Both the position numbers and the translations under genes were made by a program. Positions 39,867 through 46,871 of a DNA stretch of 46,871 nucleotides are shown here, one piece after another; position 1 is the first letter of the stretch; each line of letters opens with the position of its first letter. This DNA is from Ilumatobacter nonamiensis YM16-303 (GTDB lineage Bacteria > Actinomycetota > Acidimicrobiia > Acidimicrobiales > Ilumatobacteraceae), in NCBI RefSeq assembly GCF_000350145.1, contig NZ_BAOL01000054.1, positions 1-46,871 on the forward strand, in the 5' to 3' direction. The notes under the pieces are model-generated. The model did no database searches, was not told the DNA's origin, and saw only the letters and a list, made by a program, of their open reading frames with translations.

Positions 39867-41045
39867 ATGTCAAATGTCGTGATCGTCGATGCTGTCCGCA
39901 CCCCCATCGGGAAGCGCAACGGTGGCCTGTCCACCATGCACCCCGCCGAAACCCTGGGCCTCGTCCAGAAGGCGCTGATCGAGCGCACCGGAATCGACCC
40001 CGCAGAGGTCGAACAGGTCGTCGGCGGCTGTGTCAGCCAGGCCGGCGAACAGGCCTTCAACATCACCCGCACGGCGTGGCTCGGAGCCGGTCTCCCCCTC
40101 ACCACCGCGGCCACCACTGTCGACACGCAGTGCGGCTCCAGTCAGCAGGCCACCGGTCTCGCCGCTTCGCTCGTCGGTTCCGGCGTCGTCGACGTCGCGA
40201 TGGCATGCGGTGTCGAGGCGATGAGTCGCGTGCCGATCGGTGCGAGCGGCGCCAAGCAGCTCGGCCTCGGCATTCCGATCCCGCCGCCGTACTTCGACGA
40301 GTACGAGATGACCTCCCAGTTCGAGGGCGCCGAGCGCATCGCCGACAAGTGGGAGATCACCCGTGAGGACACCGACGCGTTCGGTCTCGCTTCCCAGGAG
40401 CGTGCGATCAGGGCCTGGGAGGAGGACCGTTTCGCCGGTCAGTACATCACGGTCGAGGCGCCCGACGTCGACGAGGACGGCAAGCCGACGGGCTCCACCC
40501 ACGTCGTCGCCCGTGACGAGGGCCTGCGCGAGACCAGCCTCGAGAAGCTCGCCACGCTCAAGCCGGTCGCTCGCGAGAATGGCGTGCACACTGCCGGCAA
40601 CGCCTCGCAGATCTCCGACGGTGCTGCGGCACTCCTGATGATGACCGAGGAGAAGGCCGCGGAGCTCGGCCTGAAGCCGATGGCTCGCGTCGTCGACAGC
40701 TGCCTGGTCGGCACCGATCCGGTGTTGATGCTCACCGGCCCGATCGACGCGACGCAGCGCCTCCTGAAACGCAACGAGATGTCGATCGACGACATCGACG
40801 TGTTCGAGATCAACGAGGCATTCGCATCGGTCGTCCTCGCCTGGGCGAAGGAAACCGGCGCCGACCTCGAGAAGACCAACCCCAACGGCGGTGCGATCGC
40901 GCTCGGCCACCCGCTCGGAGGCACCGGAGCGTTCCTCATGACCAAGGCGCTCTACGAGCTGGAGCGCACCGGCGGCCAGTACGGCCTGATCTCGATGTGC
41001 TGCGGTGGCGGTCTCGGAACCGGAACCATCATCGAGCGGATGTGA
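39867..41045 (+). CDS. Thiolase-family acetyl-CoA acetyltransferase
   Basis: 392 aa. The start is ATG 39867 (MSNVVIVDAVRTPIGKRNGG). The nucleophile is C89 in TTVDTQCGSSQQAT. EINEAFASVV, GGAIALGHPLGGTGAFL (catalytic His) and CCGGGLGTGTI (second Cys) complete the thiolase active site. It condenses or cleaves acetoacetyl-CoA or longer 3-ketoacyl-CoA. The QAGEQAFNITRTAWLGAGLP block resembles steroid/lipid thiolases of actinobacteria. The stop overlaps the GTG of the deaminase (GTGA). Confidence 0.92.
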   Translation: MSNVVIVDAVRTPIGKRNGGLSTMHPAETLGLVQKALIERTGIDPAEVEQVVGGCVSQAGEQAFNITRTAWLGAGLPLTTAATTVDTQCGSSQQATGLAASLVGSGVVDVAMACGVEAMSRVPIGASGAKQLGLGIPIPPPYFDEYEMTSQFEGAERIADKWEITREDTDAFGLASQERAIRAWEEDRFAGQYITVEAPDVDEDGKPTGSTHVVARDEGLRETSLEKLATLKPVARENGVHTAGNASQISDGAAALLMMTEEKAAELGLKPMARVVDSCLVGTDPVLMLTGPIDATQRLLKRNEMSIDDIDVFEINEAFASVVLAWAKETGADLEKTNPNGGAIALGHPLGGTGAFLMTKALYELERTGGQYGLISMCCGGGLGTGTIIERM

Positions 41046-42052
41046 CCGAACTGCTGCTCGACCTCCCCAAGGTCGAGCTGCACTGCCACCTCGAAGGGTC
41101 GATGTCGGCGGCGACGGTCAAGGAACTCGCGTCACGCCACCGGCCCGACTGGTCGCACGTCTGGTCGGGAGACATCCCGGATCACTTCTCGTTCACCGAC
41201 TTCCCCGACTTCGGTCGTCAGTACCTCTTCGGCCTGTCGCTGCTGCGCGACTCGGAGGACCTCGCGATCGTGACGGACGATCTCGCCGCAACGCTCGCAG
41301 CGCAGAACGTCGCGTACGTCGAGCTGACGTCGACCGCGTACAGCCACCTCCATGTCGGCGGAATGGCGCGCGAGGTCTACCGGGACGGCCTCGACGAGGG
41401 CCGGAGACGAGCCGCAGCCCGCGGAGTGCACGTCAGCTGGGTCATCGACATCCCCCGCGACCTCGAGATGCCCGACCAGACCGACACGATCGACTACCTC
41501 GAATCAGGGCTCACTCCGGATGGGCTGGTCGGGATCGGTCTCGGCGGGTACGAGGTCGGGTTCCCGGCCGAACCGTACGCGGAGCATTTCGCACGGGCGC
41601 GGGCGCTCGGGCTCCATTCGGTCCCGCACGCCGGTGAGACCGAGGGGGCCGACAGTGTTCGTCAAGCGGTGGACGCATTGGGCGCGGAACGACTCGGGCA
41701 CGGCGTTCGCGTCCTCGAGGATCCCGAGCTCACCGAGCGCGTCGCCGACGCAGGAATTCTCTGCGAGGTCTGTCCGACGTCGAACGCTCTGCTCGGTGTC
41801 GTCGACACGATCGAGGACCACCCGCTCGCCCGAATGATCGATTCGGGACTGCGCGTGTCGATCAACACCGACGATCCCGGCTGGTTCGACACCGACCTGA
41901 TGACCGAACTGTCGATCGCGACGACGCTCGGGATCGATGCCGACACGCATCTGCGAATGCAGCGCGACGCGCTCGCTGCGTCCTACGCCAGCTCGCCGGT
42001 GCGCCGCCGCATCGCGGAGGAACTCGACGCCTACGAGCGGGCACATTCCTGA
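41042..42052 (+). CDS. Adenosine deaminase family protein
   Basis: 336 aa with a GTG start overlapping the thiolase stop. Metal ligands are H14 and H16 in LPKVELHCHLEGS. The active-site blocks are VPHAGETEGADSV, LGHGVRVLED, CPTSNALLGVVD and RVSINTDDPGWF. The TIM barrel deaminates adenosine to inosine or adenine to hypoxanthine; the two are not separable by eye. It is likely cytosolic purine salvage. Coupling to a thiolase is probably arbitrary gene packing. Confidence 0.88.
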   Translation: MTELLLDLPKVELHCHLEGSMSAATVKELASRHRPDWSHVWSGDIPDHFSFTDFPDFGRQYLFGLSLLRDSEDLAIVTDDLAATLAAQNVAYVELTSTAYSHLHVGGMAREVYRDGLDEGRRRAAARGVHVSWVIDIPRDLEMPDQTDTIDYLESGLTPDGLVGIGLGGYEVGFPAEPYAEHFARARALGLHSVPHAGETEGADSVRQAVDALGAERLGHGVRVLEDPELTERVADAGILCEVCPTSNALLGVVDTIEDHPLARMIDSGLRVSINTDDPGWFDTDLMTELSIATTLGIDADTHLRMQRDALAASYASSPVRRRIAEELDAYERAHS

Positions 42053-42073
42053 GCACGACGGTAGAACGACACC

Positions 42074-42595
42074 GTGAATCGTGTCGTCATCGGGGTTGTC
42101 GCGGCCATCCTCGCCGTCGCGGCCACCGGTTGCGACTCCTCGAGCGATGAGACGACACTCATCGTCCCCGACGGGACCGTCGAGGCGAACGCCGTCGTCG
42201 ATCGGGTCGTCGACGGCGACACGGTCGACGTGATCATCGACGGACGCGAGGAGCGCATCCGGTTGATCGGGATCGACACACCGGAGACGAAGCGGCCGAA
42301 CTCCCCGGTCGAGTGCTACGGCCCGGAGGCCAGCGCGTTCACCGAGGCATTGTTGCCGGAGGGAACGTTGCTGCGCATCGAACGCGACGTCGTCGGTCGA
42401 GACGACTACGGCCGGTTGCTCGGCTACCTCATTCGGGTCGACGACGGCTTGTTCGTCAACGACGAGATCGTGCGCAGGGGTTTCGCCCAACCGCTGTCGA
42501 TCGCACCCAACACCGTTCATGCCGATCTGTTCGTCGACGCTGCGAGAACGGCCGAACGCGACGACCTCGGGCTGTGGTCGGCCTGTTCCGGATGA
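42074..42595 (+). CDS. Thermonuclease-family (SNase) lipoprotein
   Basis: 173 aa, GTG start. An N-terminal segment VVIGVVAAILAVAATGC gives a lipobox Cys at 20. The SNase domain has VVDGDTVDVIIDG, RIRLIGIDTPETKRP (Arg and Glu of the active site) and RDDYGRLLGYL (second Arg). VNDEIVRRGFAQ follows. The protein would hydrolyse DNA or RNA outside the cell membrane. Length is normal for a lipoprotein SNase. The next gene starts 40 bp later. Confidence 0.88.
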   Translation: MNRVVIGVVAAILAVAATGCDSSSDETTLIVPDGTVEANAVVDRVVDGDTVDVIIDGREERIRLIGIDTPETKRPNSPVECYGPEASAFTEALLPEGTLLRIERDVVGRDDYGRLLGYLIRVDDGLFVNDEIVRRGFAQPLSIAPNTVHADLFVDAARTAERDDLGLWSACSG

Positions 42596-42635
42596 CCCGG
42601 ACCGGCAGTGTCGACGGGACGTTAGGGTTTCCGAC

Positions 42636-43469
42636 GTGACGACGCTCACCGAACGGCTCGGCCACTCTCCGGACTCCAAGCTGGTGATCCTCTCCTGCGA
42701 CGACCTCGGTGCCAGCCATGCGTCGAACGAGGGCGTGTTCGCCGCACTCCACGACGGCCACGCCACGTGCGCATCGCTGATGGTGCCGGCTCCGTGGGCG
42801 TGCCACGCCGCCAACAACGTTGCCGACGGTGACGACATCGGCGTTCACCTCACGCTGAACTCCGAGCACGGCTGCTACCGATGGGGGCCGGTCACCCATG
42901 CGCCGTCCCTCCAGTCGGGCGAGGGCGGTTTCCCGCGCACGCTCGAGGATCTGTGGGAGCACGCCGACCCGGCCGAGGTGTTGCGCGAACTCCGCGCCCA
43001 GGTCGAGCGGGCGGCCGTGTGGGGTGTCGATGTCACCCACCTCGCCCCGCACCTCACGGCGATCACGCTGCGGCCCGAGTTCTTCGACGTGTACCTCGAA
43101 CTCGCCTTCGAGTACCAGCTCCCGATCCGCCTGCCCTCGACGATCACCGCCGAGCAGGCCGGCTTTCCGTTCCGCAAGCTGGCCGAGGAGGAAGGCGTCG
43201 TGTTCCCCGACCACTTCGACCACGACTGGCGACCGGGCAGCCGGACGCGCGTCCTCGACGCCGTCGCCAATCTGCAGCCGGGCGTCACCGAGATCCACGT
43301 GCAACCGGCGATCGACACGCCCGAGGTCCGCGCGTTCGCCGGTGACCTCGCCGACGGGTGGATCAACGACCTCGCGCTCGTCCAGAGCGACGAGTTGAGC
43401 GATGCGCTCGACGCCGCGGGTGCCGTGATGATCGGCTTCCGCGAACTCCGCGACGTCATGCGCTCCTGA
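42636..43469 (+). CDS. ChbG/HpnK-family (YdjC-like) polysaccharide deacetylase
   Basis: 277 aa with GTG start. The N-terminal strand LVILSCDDLGASHASNEGVFAAL carries the Asp-Asp metal and catalytic residues. DIGVHLTLNSE and HLAPHL supply His ligands. The family includes ChbG, which deacetylates chito-oligosaccharides, and HpnK-type hopanoid enzymes, so removal of an acetyl group from a carbohydrate is a reasonable guess. The C-terminus (WINDLALVQSDELSDALDAAGAVMIGFRELRDVM) is conserved in family members. It faces the SCP2-like gene convergently. Confidence 0.85.
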   Translation: MTTLTERLGHSPDSKLVILSCDDLGASHASNEGVFAALHDGHATCASLMVPAPWACHAANNVADGDDIGVHLTLNSEHGCYRWGPVTHAPSLQSGEGGFPRTLEDLWEHADPAEVLRELRAQVERAAVWGVDVTHLAPHLTAITLRPEFFDVYLELAFEYQLPIRLPSTITAEQAGFPFRKLAEEEGVVFPDHFDHDWRPGSRTRVLDAVANLQPGVTEIHVQPAIDTPEVRAFAGDLADGWINDLALVQSDELSDALDAAGAVMIGFRELRDVMRS

Positions 43470-43481
43470 CGACGCGGGCGT

Positions 43482-43721
43482 CTACACGGTCGTGACGAGG
43501 TCGGCGAGCGCCGTCGCCGCGTCTCCCGACTTCAAGAGCTCCAGGATCTCGCCGGAGTGGCCACTCGCCTTCAGCTTGCCGCGCATGAAGGCGACGGTCG
43601 GATCGAAATCCGCGGCCGCCGCGTCGACCGCGGGAACGGTCACCACGATGTCGGCGTCGTCGGGACCCTCGATCCGCTCGTCCTTCTTGGCCACAACGAT
43701 GCGGTACTGGACGGAACTCAT
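43482..43721 (-). CDS. Small SCP2-like protein coupled to Mca
   Basis: 79 aa beginning MSSVQYRIVVAKKDERIEGP, with VTVPAVDAAAADFDPTVAFMRGKLKASGHSGEILELLKSGDAATALADL. The segment VAFMRGKLKASG and the following helix resemble the C-terminal part of SCP2 sterol-carrier domains, which normally are about 100 aa, so it is short. It overlaps the mca stop (ATGA) and is translationally coupled. Its ligand and role are unknown. Confidence 0.65.
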   Translation of the reverse strand: MSSVQYRIVVAKKDERIEGPDDADIVVTVPAVDAAAADFDPTVAFMRGKLKASGHSGEILELLKSGDAATALADLVTTV

Positions 43722-44635
43722 GCGTCGACCTCGGCCCGGAGACCCGCGAACAGGTCTCGTTCGCTGTCGTCCTCGGGGATCGGCCCGACGCGATTGCGGG
43801 CGAGGATCCAGTCCTCCCACGGGTACGTCTCGGCCAACTGCTGATCGTCCAACCCGAACCACCAACCCGCACTCGGGTCGATCTGGGTCGCGTGGGCCCG
43901 CAAGGCCCCGGTTCGGGCCCACTGGAAGTCGCCGACCTCGATCTTGGTGGTGATGCGATGATCCTGGCCCTCGCGCTCGAGCCACTCCTCGGAGAACGGT
44001 GATTCACCGGTGTACTTGAGCATCGCTTCGTGCACGGCGAGGATGCGGGCCTTCGCCCAGACCGCGTAGTAGAGCTTCGCCGGCTCGAACGGTTCGCCCA
44101 GTTCGGGATACCACTCGGGATCGCCGGCACGGTCGAACGCGAGCACCGAGATGTCGTGCACCTTCAGATGGTCGGGATGTGGATATCCCTTCTGGTCGTC
44201 GCCGTACGTGATGATCACCTGGGACCTCACCCGCCGGATCACGGCGACCAACCGCCCGACGGCCTCGTCCAGATCGGCCTGGTGGAAGCAATTCGGGTGC
44301 TCGTTCGGCTCGGTCTCGGCCATGCCCGAGTCGCGGTATCCCAGCATGACCACCTCGTCGAAACCGATCACCGCAGCGGACGCTGCCAGTTCGGCTTCGC
44401 GCAACGACGCGACCTTGACCTTCTCCTCTTCGGGTGTCATCCCGTGGAACGGCTGGCCCTCATCGCGCAGCGTCGGGTTGTGGAGATCGCCCTCCTCGCC
44501 GCCCGTCGCGCACACCAGCACCGTCCGTGCTCCCTCGGCCTTGTACTTGGCCAGGGTCGGTGCGCCCTTCGAGGCTTCGTCGTCAGGGTGAGCATGCACG
44601 GTGAGCACGGTCAGCGGAGAGTTCACGTCGGACAC
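43718..44635 (-). CDS. mca: Mycothiol S-conjugate amidase (Mca), PIG-L family
   Basis: 305 aa from GTG 44635 (GTG 44626 is an alternative). The metal motif is VHAHPDDEASKG, and a second His is in GYPHPDHLKVHD. TGGEEGDLHNPTLRD, EEKVKVASLREAELAASAAVIGFDEVVMLGYRDSGM and PWEDWILARNRVGPIPEDD are Mca-type blocks. The zinc enzyme cleaves mycothiol conjugates, releasing mercapturic acids for export, so the organism makes mycothiol. MshB is the close alternative, but the length and motifs fit Mca better. It is the upstream gene of a pair with the SCP2-like protein. Confidence 0.88.
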   Translation of the reverse strand: MSDVNSPLTVLTVHAHPDDEASKGAPTLAKYKAEGARTVLVCATGGEEGDLHNPTLRDEGQPFHGMTPEEEKVKVASLREAELAASAAVIGFDEVVMLGYRDSGMAETEPNEHPNCFHQADLDEAVGRLVAVIRRVRSQVIITYGDDQKGYPHPDHLKVHDISVLAFDRAGDPEWYPELGEPFEPAKLYYAVWAKARILAVHEAMLKYTGESPFSEEWLEREGQDHRITTKIEVGDFQWARTGALRAHATQIDPSAGWWFGLDDQQLAETYPWEDWILARNRVGPIPEDDSERDLFAGLRAEVDA

Positions 44636-44737
44636 CCGATCGAGGATACCGATGTCGAGGGGAGCGGCATCGACGCTGCGGCGAGGTGCCCGCCGCCGAC
44701 GGTGGAGGACGTTCACGATGCCGTACGCTCGCCACCC

Positions 44738-45451
44738 GTGAGCGACTCCTCCCCCGTCACGCGTCCCCGCCGATTCCTCACCACGGCGGCCGTCACGATC
44801 GCCGGTGTCGTCGCCCTTGCCGGATGCGATACCGGTGACGGAACCACGCTGCGCGAGCCGACCGCGCCGACCACCTTGCCTCCACCCGAGACCACATTGC
44901 CGGGTGAGCCGGTCGCCGAAGCCAGCGTGTCGTCCACCGCGTCGTTCGACACGGTGCCGATCGAGATCGACGACATCGAGAGCGTGCCGCCCCCGGACAC
45001 CGGAGCCATCGAGCTGACGATGCCCTGGGCGGACGGTGCCGCGGTCGACATCCGGTACACCTGCGACGGGAACAACGCCGCACCCGCGATCACGTGGACC
45101 GGAATGCCCGAGGAGACCGTCGAGGTCGCGGTCGCGATGGTCAACGAGTCCGATCTCACGGCGGGCCGCCCGTTCATCCAGTGGGTCATGGCCGGAATCG
45201 ATCCCAGCCTCGACGGCCTCGCCGAGAACGAGGTTCCCGCGGGCGCAGTCCAGGGCATCAACTTCTTCGGCGACGTCGGGTACACCGGGCCGTGTCCCGA
45301 CCCCGGGACCGTCGACGACTACACGTTCACGGTCTTCGCCGTCGAACAGCAACTCGAACTGGCCGACGAGACACCCGCGGCGCAGATGCTGGACGTGATT
45401 CTCACGGTTGCGATCGATTCGGGGAGCAGTTCGTCGTTCGCTCGCCGCTGA
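44738..45451 (+). CDS. YbhB/YbcL-type PEBP (Raf kinase inhibitor-like) lipoprotein
   Basis: 237 aa from GTG 44738. The signal peptide is PRRFLTTAAVTIAGVVALAGC, with the lipobox Cys near 30. A Pro/Thr-rich linker follows. The PEBP fold has AVDIRYTCDGNNAAPAITW, FIQWVMAGIDPSLDGL, AVQGINFFGDVGYTGPCPDPG and DYTFTVFAVEQQLEL. PEBP proteins bind phosphorylated or acidic ligands; function in bacteria is mostly unknown. It is divergent from mca, with 102 bp between. Confidence 0.85.
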   Translation: MSDSSPVTRPRRFLTTAAVTIAGVVALAGCDTGDGTTLREPTAPTTLPPPETTLPGEPVAEASVSSTASFDTVPIEIDDIESVPPPDTGAIELTMPWADGAAVDIRYTCDGNNAAPAITWTGMPEETVEVAVAMVNESDLTAGRPFIQWVMAGIDPSLDGLAENEVPAGAVQGINFFGDVGYTGPCPDPGTVDDYTFTVFAVEQQLELADETPAAQMLDVILTVAIDSGSSSSFARR

Positions 45452-45589
45452 GCACGGTTGCCCCCGCGACACAGATTCGGCAGGCCGCCCCGACCGGTCG
45501 ACTACTTTGGTCGCGAAAGGAATCGGCCGATCGACTCGAAACTCCAGCGTGAGTTCGGCGTCGCGGCCCTCGCAAGGAGGAGGTGCATC

Positions 45590-45655
45590 ATGGCGTCGGA
45601 CCTCACGTCGCCCAGAATCCTGACCGACGTCGGTTCGCACGAGGAACCGCGATGA
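45590..45655 (+). CDS. 21-residue upstream leader ORF coupled to cfa
   Basis: ATG 45590 follows a perfect Shine-Dalgarno, AAGGAGGAGGT, with 5-bp spacing. The ORF encodes MASDLTSPRILTD and a short tail, ending in HEEPR. Its TGA at 45653-45655 overlaps the ATG of the downstream cyclopropane synthase (ATGA). This is the classical layout of translational coupling. The strong site before the leader, compared with GAGGAA before cfa, suggests that leader translation sets cfa expression. No run of a regulatory amino acid is visible. It could also be a longer upstream reading in the same frame (from 45458), but the Shine-Dalgarno supports 45590. Confidence 0.65.
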   Translation: MASDLTSPRILTDVGSHEEPR

Positions 45656-46818
45656 CGGTCTCGCCGATGACCCACACCGGCACGGGGACTGCCGCATCGA
45701 GGTCGCGGGTGAGGCGATACGTCGCAGCGATGCTTGCTCCCGCCGACATCCGCCTCGACGGCGACCGGCCGTGGGACGTCCGAGTTCACGACGAGCGGAC
45801 CTTCCGCCGGGTGCTCACCGCCGGAACGCTGGGGCTCGGCGAAAGCTACATGGACGGCTGGTGGGATTGCGCCGCGATCGACCAACTGGTCGAACGATCA
45901 CGACGACTCGAGATCGACCGCAGGTTGTCGCCGCCGCTGAAGTGGGCGCGAACCGTCGAAGCCCGAGTTCGGAATCTCCAGTCGCCGCGACGCGCGTTCG
46001 AGGTGGGCGAACGGCACTACGACATCGGCAACGACCTGTACGAGCGGATGCTCGATCGGCGGATGATCTACAGCTGCGGATACTGGCGCGACGCGACCGA
46101 TCTCGATCAGGCCCAGGAGGCGAAACTCACCCTGGTGGCGAACAAGCTCGGCCTCGAGCCCGGGATGCGAGTGCTCGACATCGGCTGTGGATGGGGAGGT
46201 GCTGCCCAGTTCTTCGCAGAGCGCTACGGATGTGACGTCGTGGCGATCACGATCTCGAAGGAACAAGCCGCGCTCGCCGGTCGCCGATGCGCGGACCTCC
46301 CGGTCGAGATTCGCATCCAGGACTACCGCGACGTCGACGAACGGTTCGATCGGATCTATTCGATCGGCATGTTCGAACACGTCGGCATCAAGAATTACCG
46401 CGCCTACATGAACACGGTCCGGCGATGCCTCAGCGATCCGGACGGGCTCACCCTGTTGCACACGATCGGCACGCGACGCTCGGCAACCGCGGCCGACCCC
46501 TGGATCGCCCGGTACATCTTTCCGAACTCGTTGCTGCCGTCCGCGAAGCAGATCACCGCAGCGGCCGAGGACCGGTTGGTGCTCGAGGACTGGCACAACT
46601 TCGGCGTCGACTACGACCGCACGTTGATGAACTGGCACGAGCGGATCTCACGCGCGTGGGGCGATCTCCCCCGCTACGACGAGCGGTTCCGGCGGATGTG
46701 GGACTTCTATCTGCTGTCGTCGGCCGGTTCGTTCCGTTCGAACGCGATCCATCTCTGGCAGATCGTCTTCTCCCGCGACGGTCTCCCCACCCCCTATCAC
46801 CCCGACAACATCCGCTGA
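45652..46818 (+). CDS. cfa: Cyclopropane-fatty-acyl-phospholipid synthase family methyltransferase
   Basis: 388 aa from ATG 45652, with GAGGAA just upstream. The N-terminal domain ends in ERHYDIGNDLYERMLDRRMIYSCGYW, the CFA signature; its Cys is a likely bicarbonate-site residue. The AdoMet motif VLDIGCGWGG is at about 174-183. YSIGMFEHVGIKNY and the C-terminal MWDFYLLSSAGSFRS are conserved. It adds a methylene across a cis double bond of membrane lipid acyl chains using S-adenosylmethionine. Length equals the bacterial Cfa average. It is coupled to the leader ORF. Confidence 0.92.
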   Translation: MTVSPMTHTGTGTAASRSRVRRYVAAMLAPADIRLDGDRPWDVRVHDERTFRRVLTAGTLGLGESYMDGWWDCAAIDQLVERSRRLEIDRRLSPPLKWARTVEARVRNLQSPRRAFEVGERHYDIGNDLYERMLDRRMIYSCGYWRDATDLDQAQEAKLTLVANKLGLEPGMRVLDIGCGWGGAAQFFAERYGCDVVAITISKEQAALAGRRCADLPVEIRIQDYRDVDERFDRIYSIGMFEHVGIKNYRAYMNTVRRCLSDPDGLTLLHTIGTRRSATAADPWIARYIFPNSLLPSAKQITAAAEDRLVLEDWHNFGVDYDRTLMNWHERISRAWGDLPRYDERFRRMWDFYLLSSAGSFRSNAIHLWQIVFSRDGLPTPYHPDNIR

Positions 46819-46827
46819 CCCCGTTCT

Positions 46828-46866
46828 CGTGAACAGGTCTGGCGCTCCGTGCGCGAACTGTTCACG
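46828..46866 (+). terminator. Hairpin after cfa, at window edge
   Basis: CGTGAACAG (46828-46836) pairs with CTGTTCACG (46858-46866). A nested GCGC-TCCGT-GCGC stem lies inside. It starts 10 bp after the cfa stop. The window ends 5 bp later, so any T tract is only partly visible. Confidence 0.55.
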
Positions 46867-46871
46867 GGTTG

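Noticed and set aside
43718-45697. Extension of the Mca reading frame far upstream to 45697
   Set aside because: The sequence before the GTG at 44635 is antisense to the PEBP lipoprotein gene, which has a clear signal peptide and domain. The Mca homology begins after 44635.

Overview
The window is a high-GC actinobacterial chromosome segment. Many genes start with GTG, neighbouring genes often overlap by 4 bp (ATGA or GTGA), and the coding is dense. Mycothiol metabolism (a mycothiol-conjugate amidase), an LLM/F420-type oxidoreductase, a wax-ester synthase/DGAT and several acyl-CoA and short-chain dehydrogenases together suggest an Acidimicrobiia-like (Ilumatobacter-type) organism. That placement is an inference from gene content; no rRNA or tRNA gene was seen.

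Layout. Positions 1-2.2 kb hold small uncharacterised genes, one pair behind a promoter with two tandem operators, plus a decayed glyoxalase-fold gene. From 2.2 to 11.8 kb there are three regulator-plus-target modules: AraC with a DUF4386-like membrane protein and an MDR oxidoreductase; TetR with a paralogous MDR oxidoreductase and twin operators; and a large MalT/LuxR (LAL) regulator divergent from a small protein and another DUF4386-like membrane protein. A 2-oxoglutarate oxygenase and a frameshifted alpha/beta-hydrolase remnant lie among them. An ArsR-permease pair (11.8-13.05 kb) is followed by an APH-fold kinase, an LLM oxidoreductase, an acyl-CoA synthetase and a GH65 phosphorylase with its beta-phosphoglucomutase-like HAD partner (13.2-19.9 kb).

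A four-gene arsenic operon (20.5-24.1 kb, minus strand) encodes an ArsR-phosphatase fusion, ArsC, an ArsJ-associated GAPDH and ArsJ. It probably reduces and/or conjugates arsenate and exports 1-arseno-3-phosphoglycerate. After an acyl-CoA dehydrogenase and a MFE2-like SDR, a divergent anti-sigma/ECF-sigma pair heads a probable copper operon (26.5-30.6 kb): SCO1, a cupredoxin lipoprotein, an uncharacterised membrane protein with a WHDHRxHWM motif, and a PCu(A)C chaperone with a Met/His/Asp-rich tail, closed by a strong hairpin.

The remainder (30.7-46.8 kb) is mostly lipid, nucleotide and thiol housekeeping: acyl-CoA dehydrogenase, LapA-like protein, alpha/beta hydrolase, RecB-like nuclease, PAP2, WS/DGAT, three SDR/NUDIX genes, nitrobindin, thiolase, adenosine deaminase, thermonuclease, ChbG-like deacetylase, Mca with a small SCP2-like protein, a PEBP lipoprotein and a cyclopropane-fatty-acid synthase preceded by a 21-codon translationally coupled leader ORF.

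No CRISPR array, insertion sequence, prophage or tRNA was recognised. The least explained signals are the copper operon's unknown membrane protein, the CFA leader ORF, the mutually exclusive repeats before the RecB-like gene, the 31-bp palindrome family and the twin operators at 911-957.
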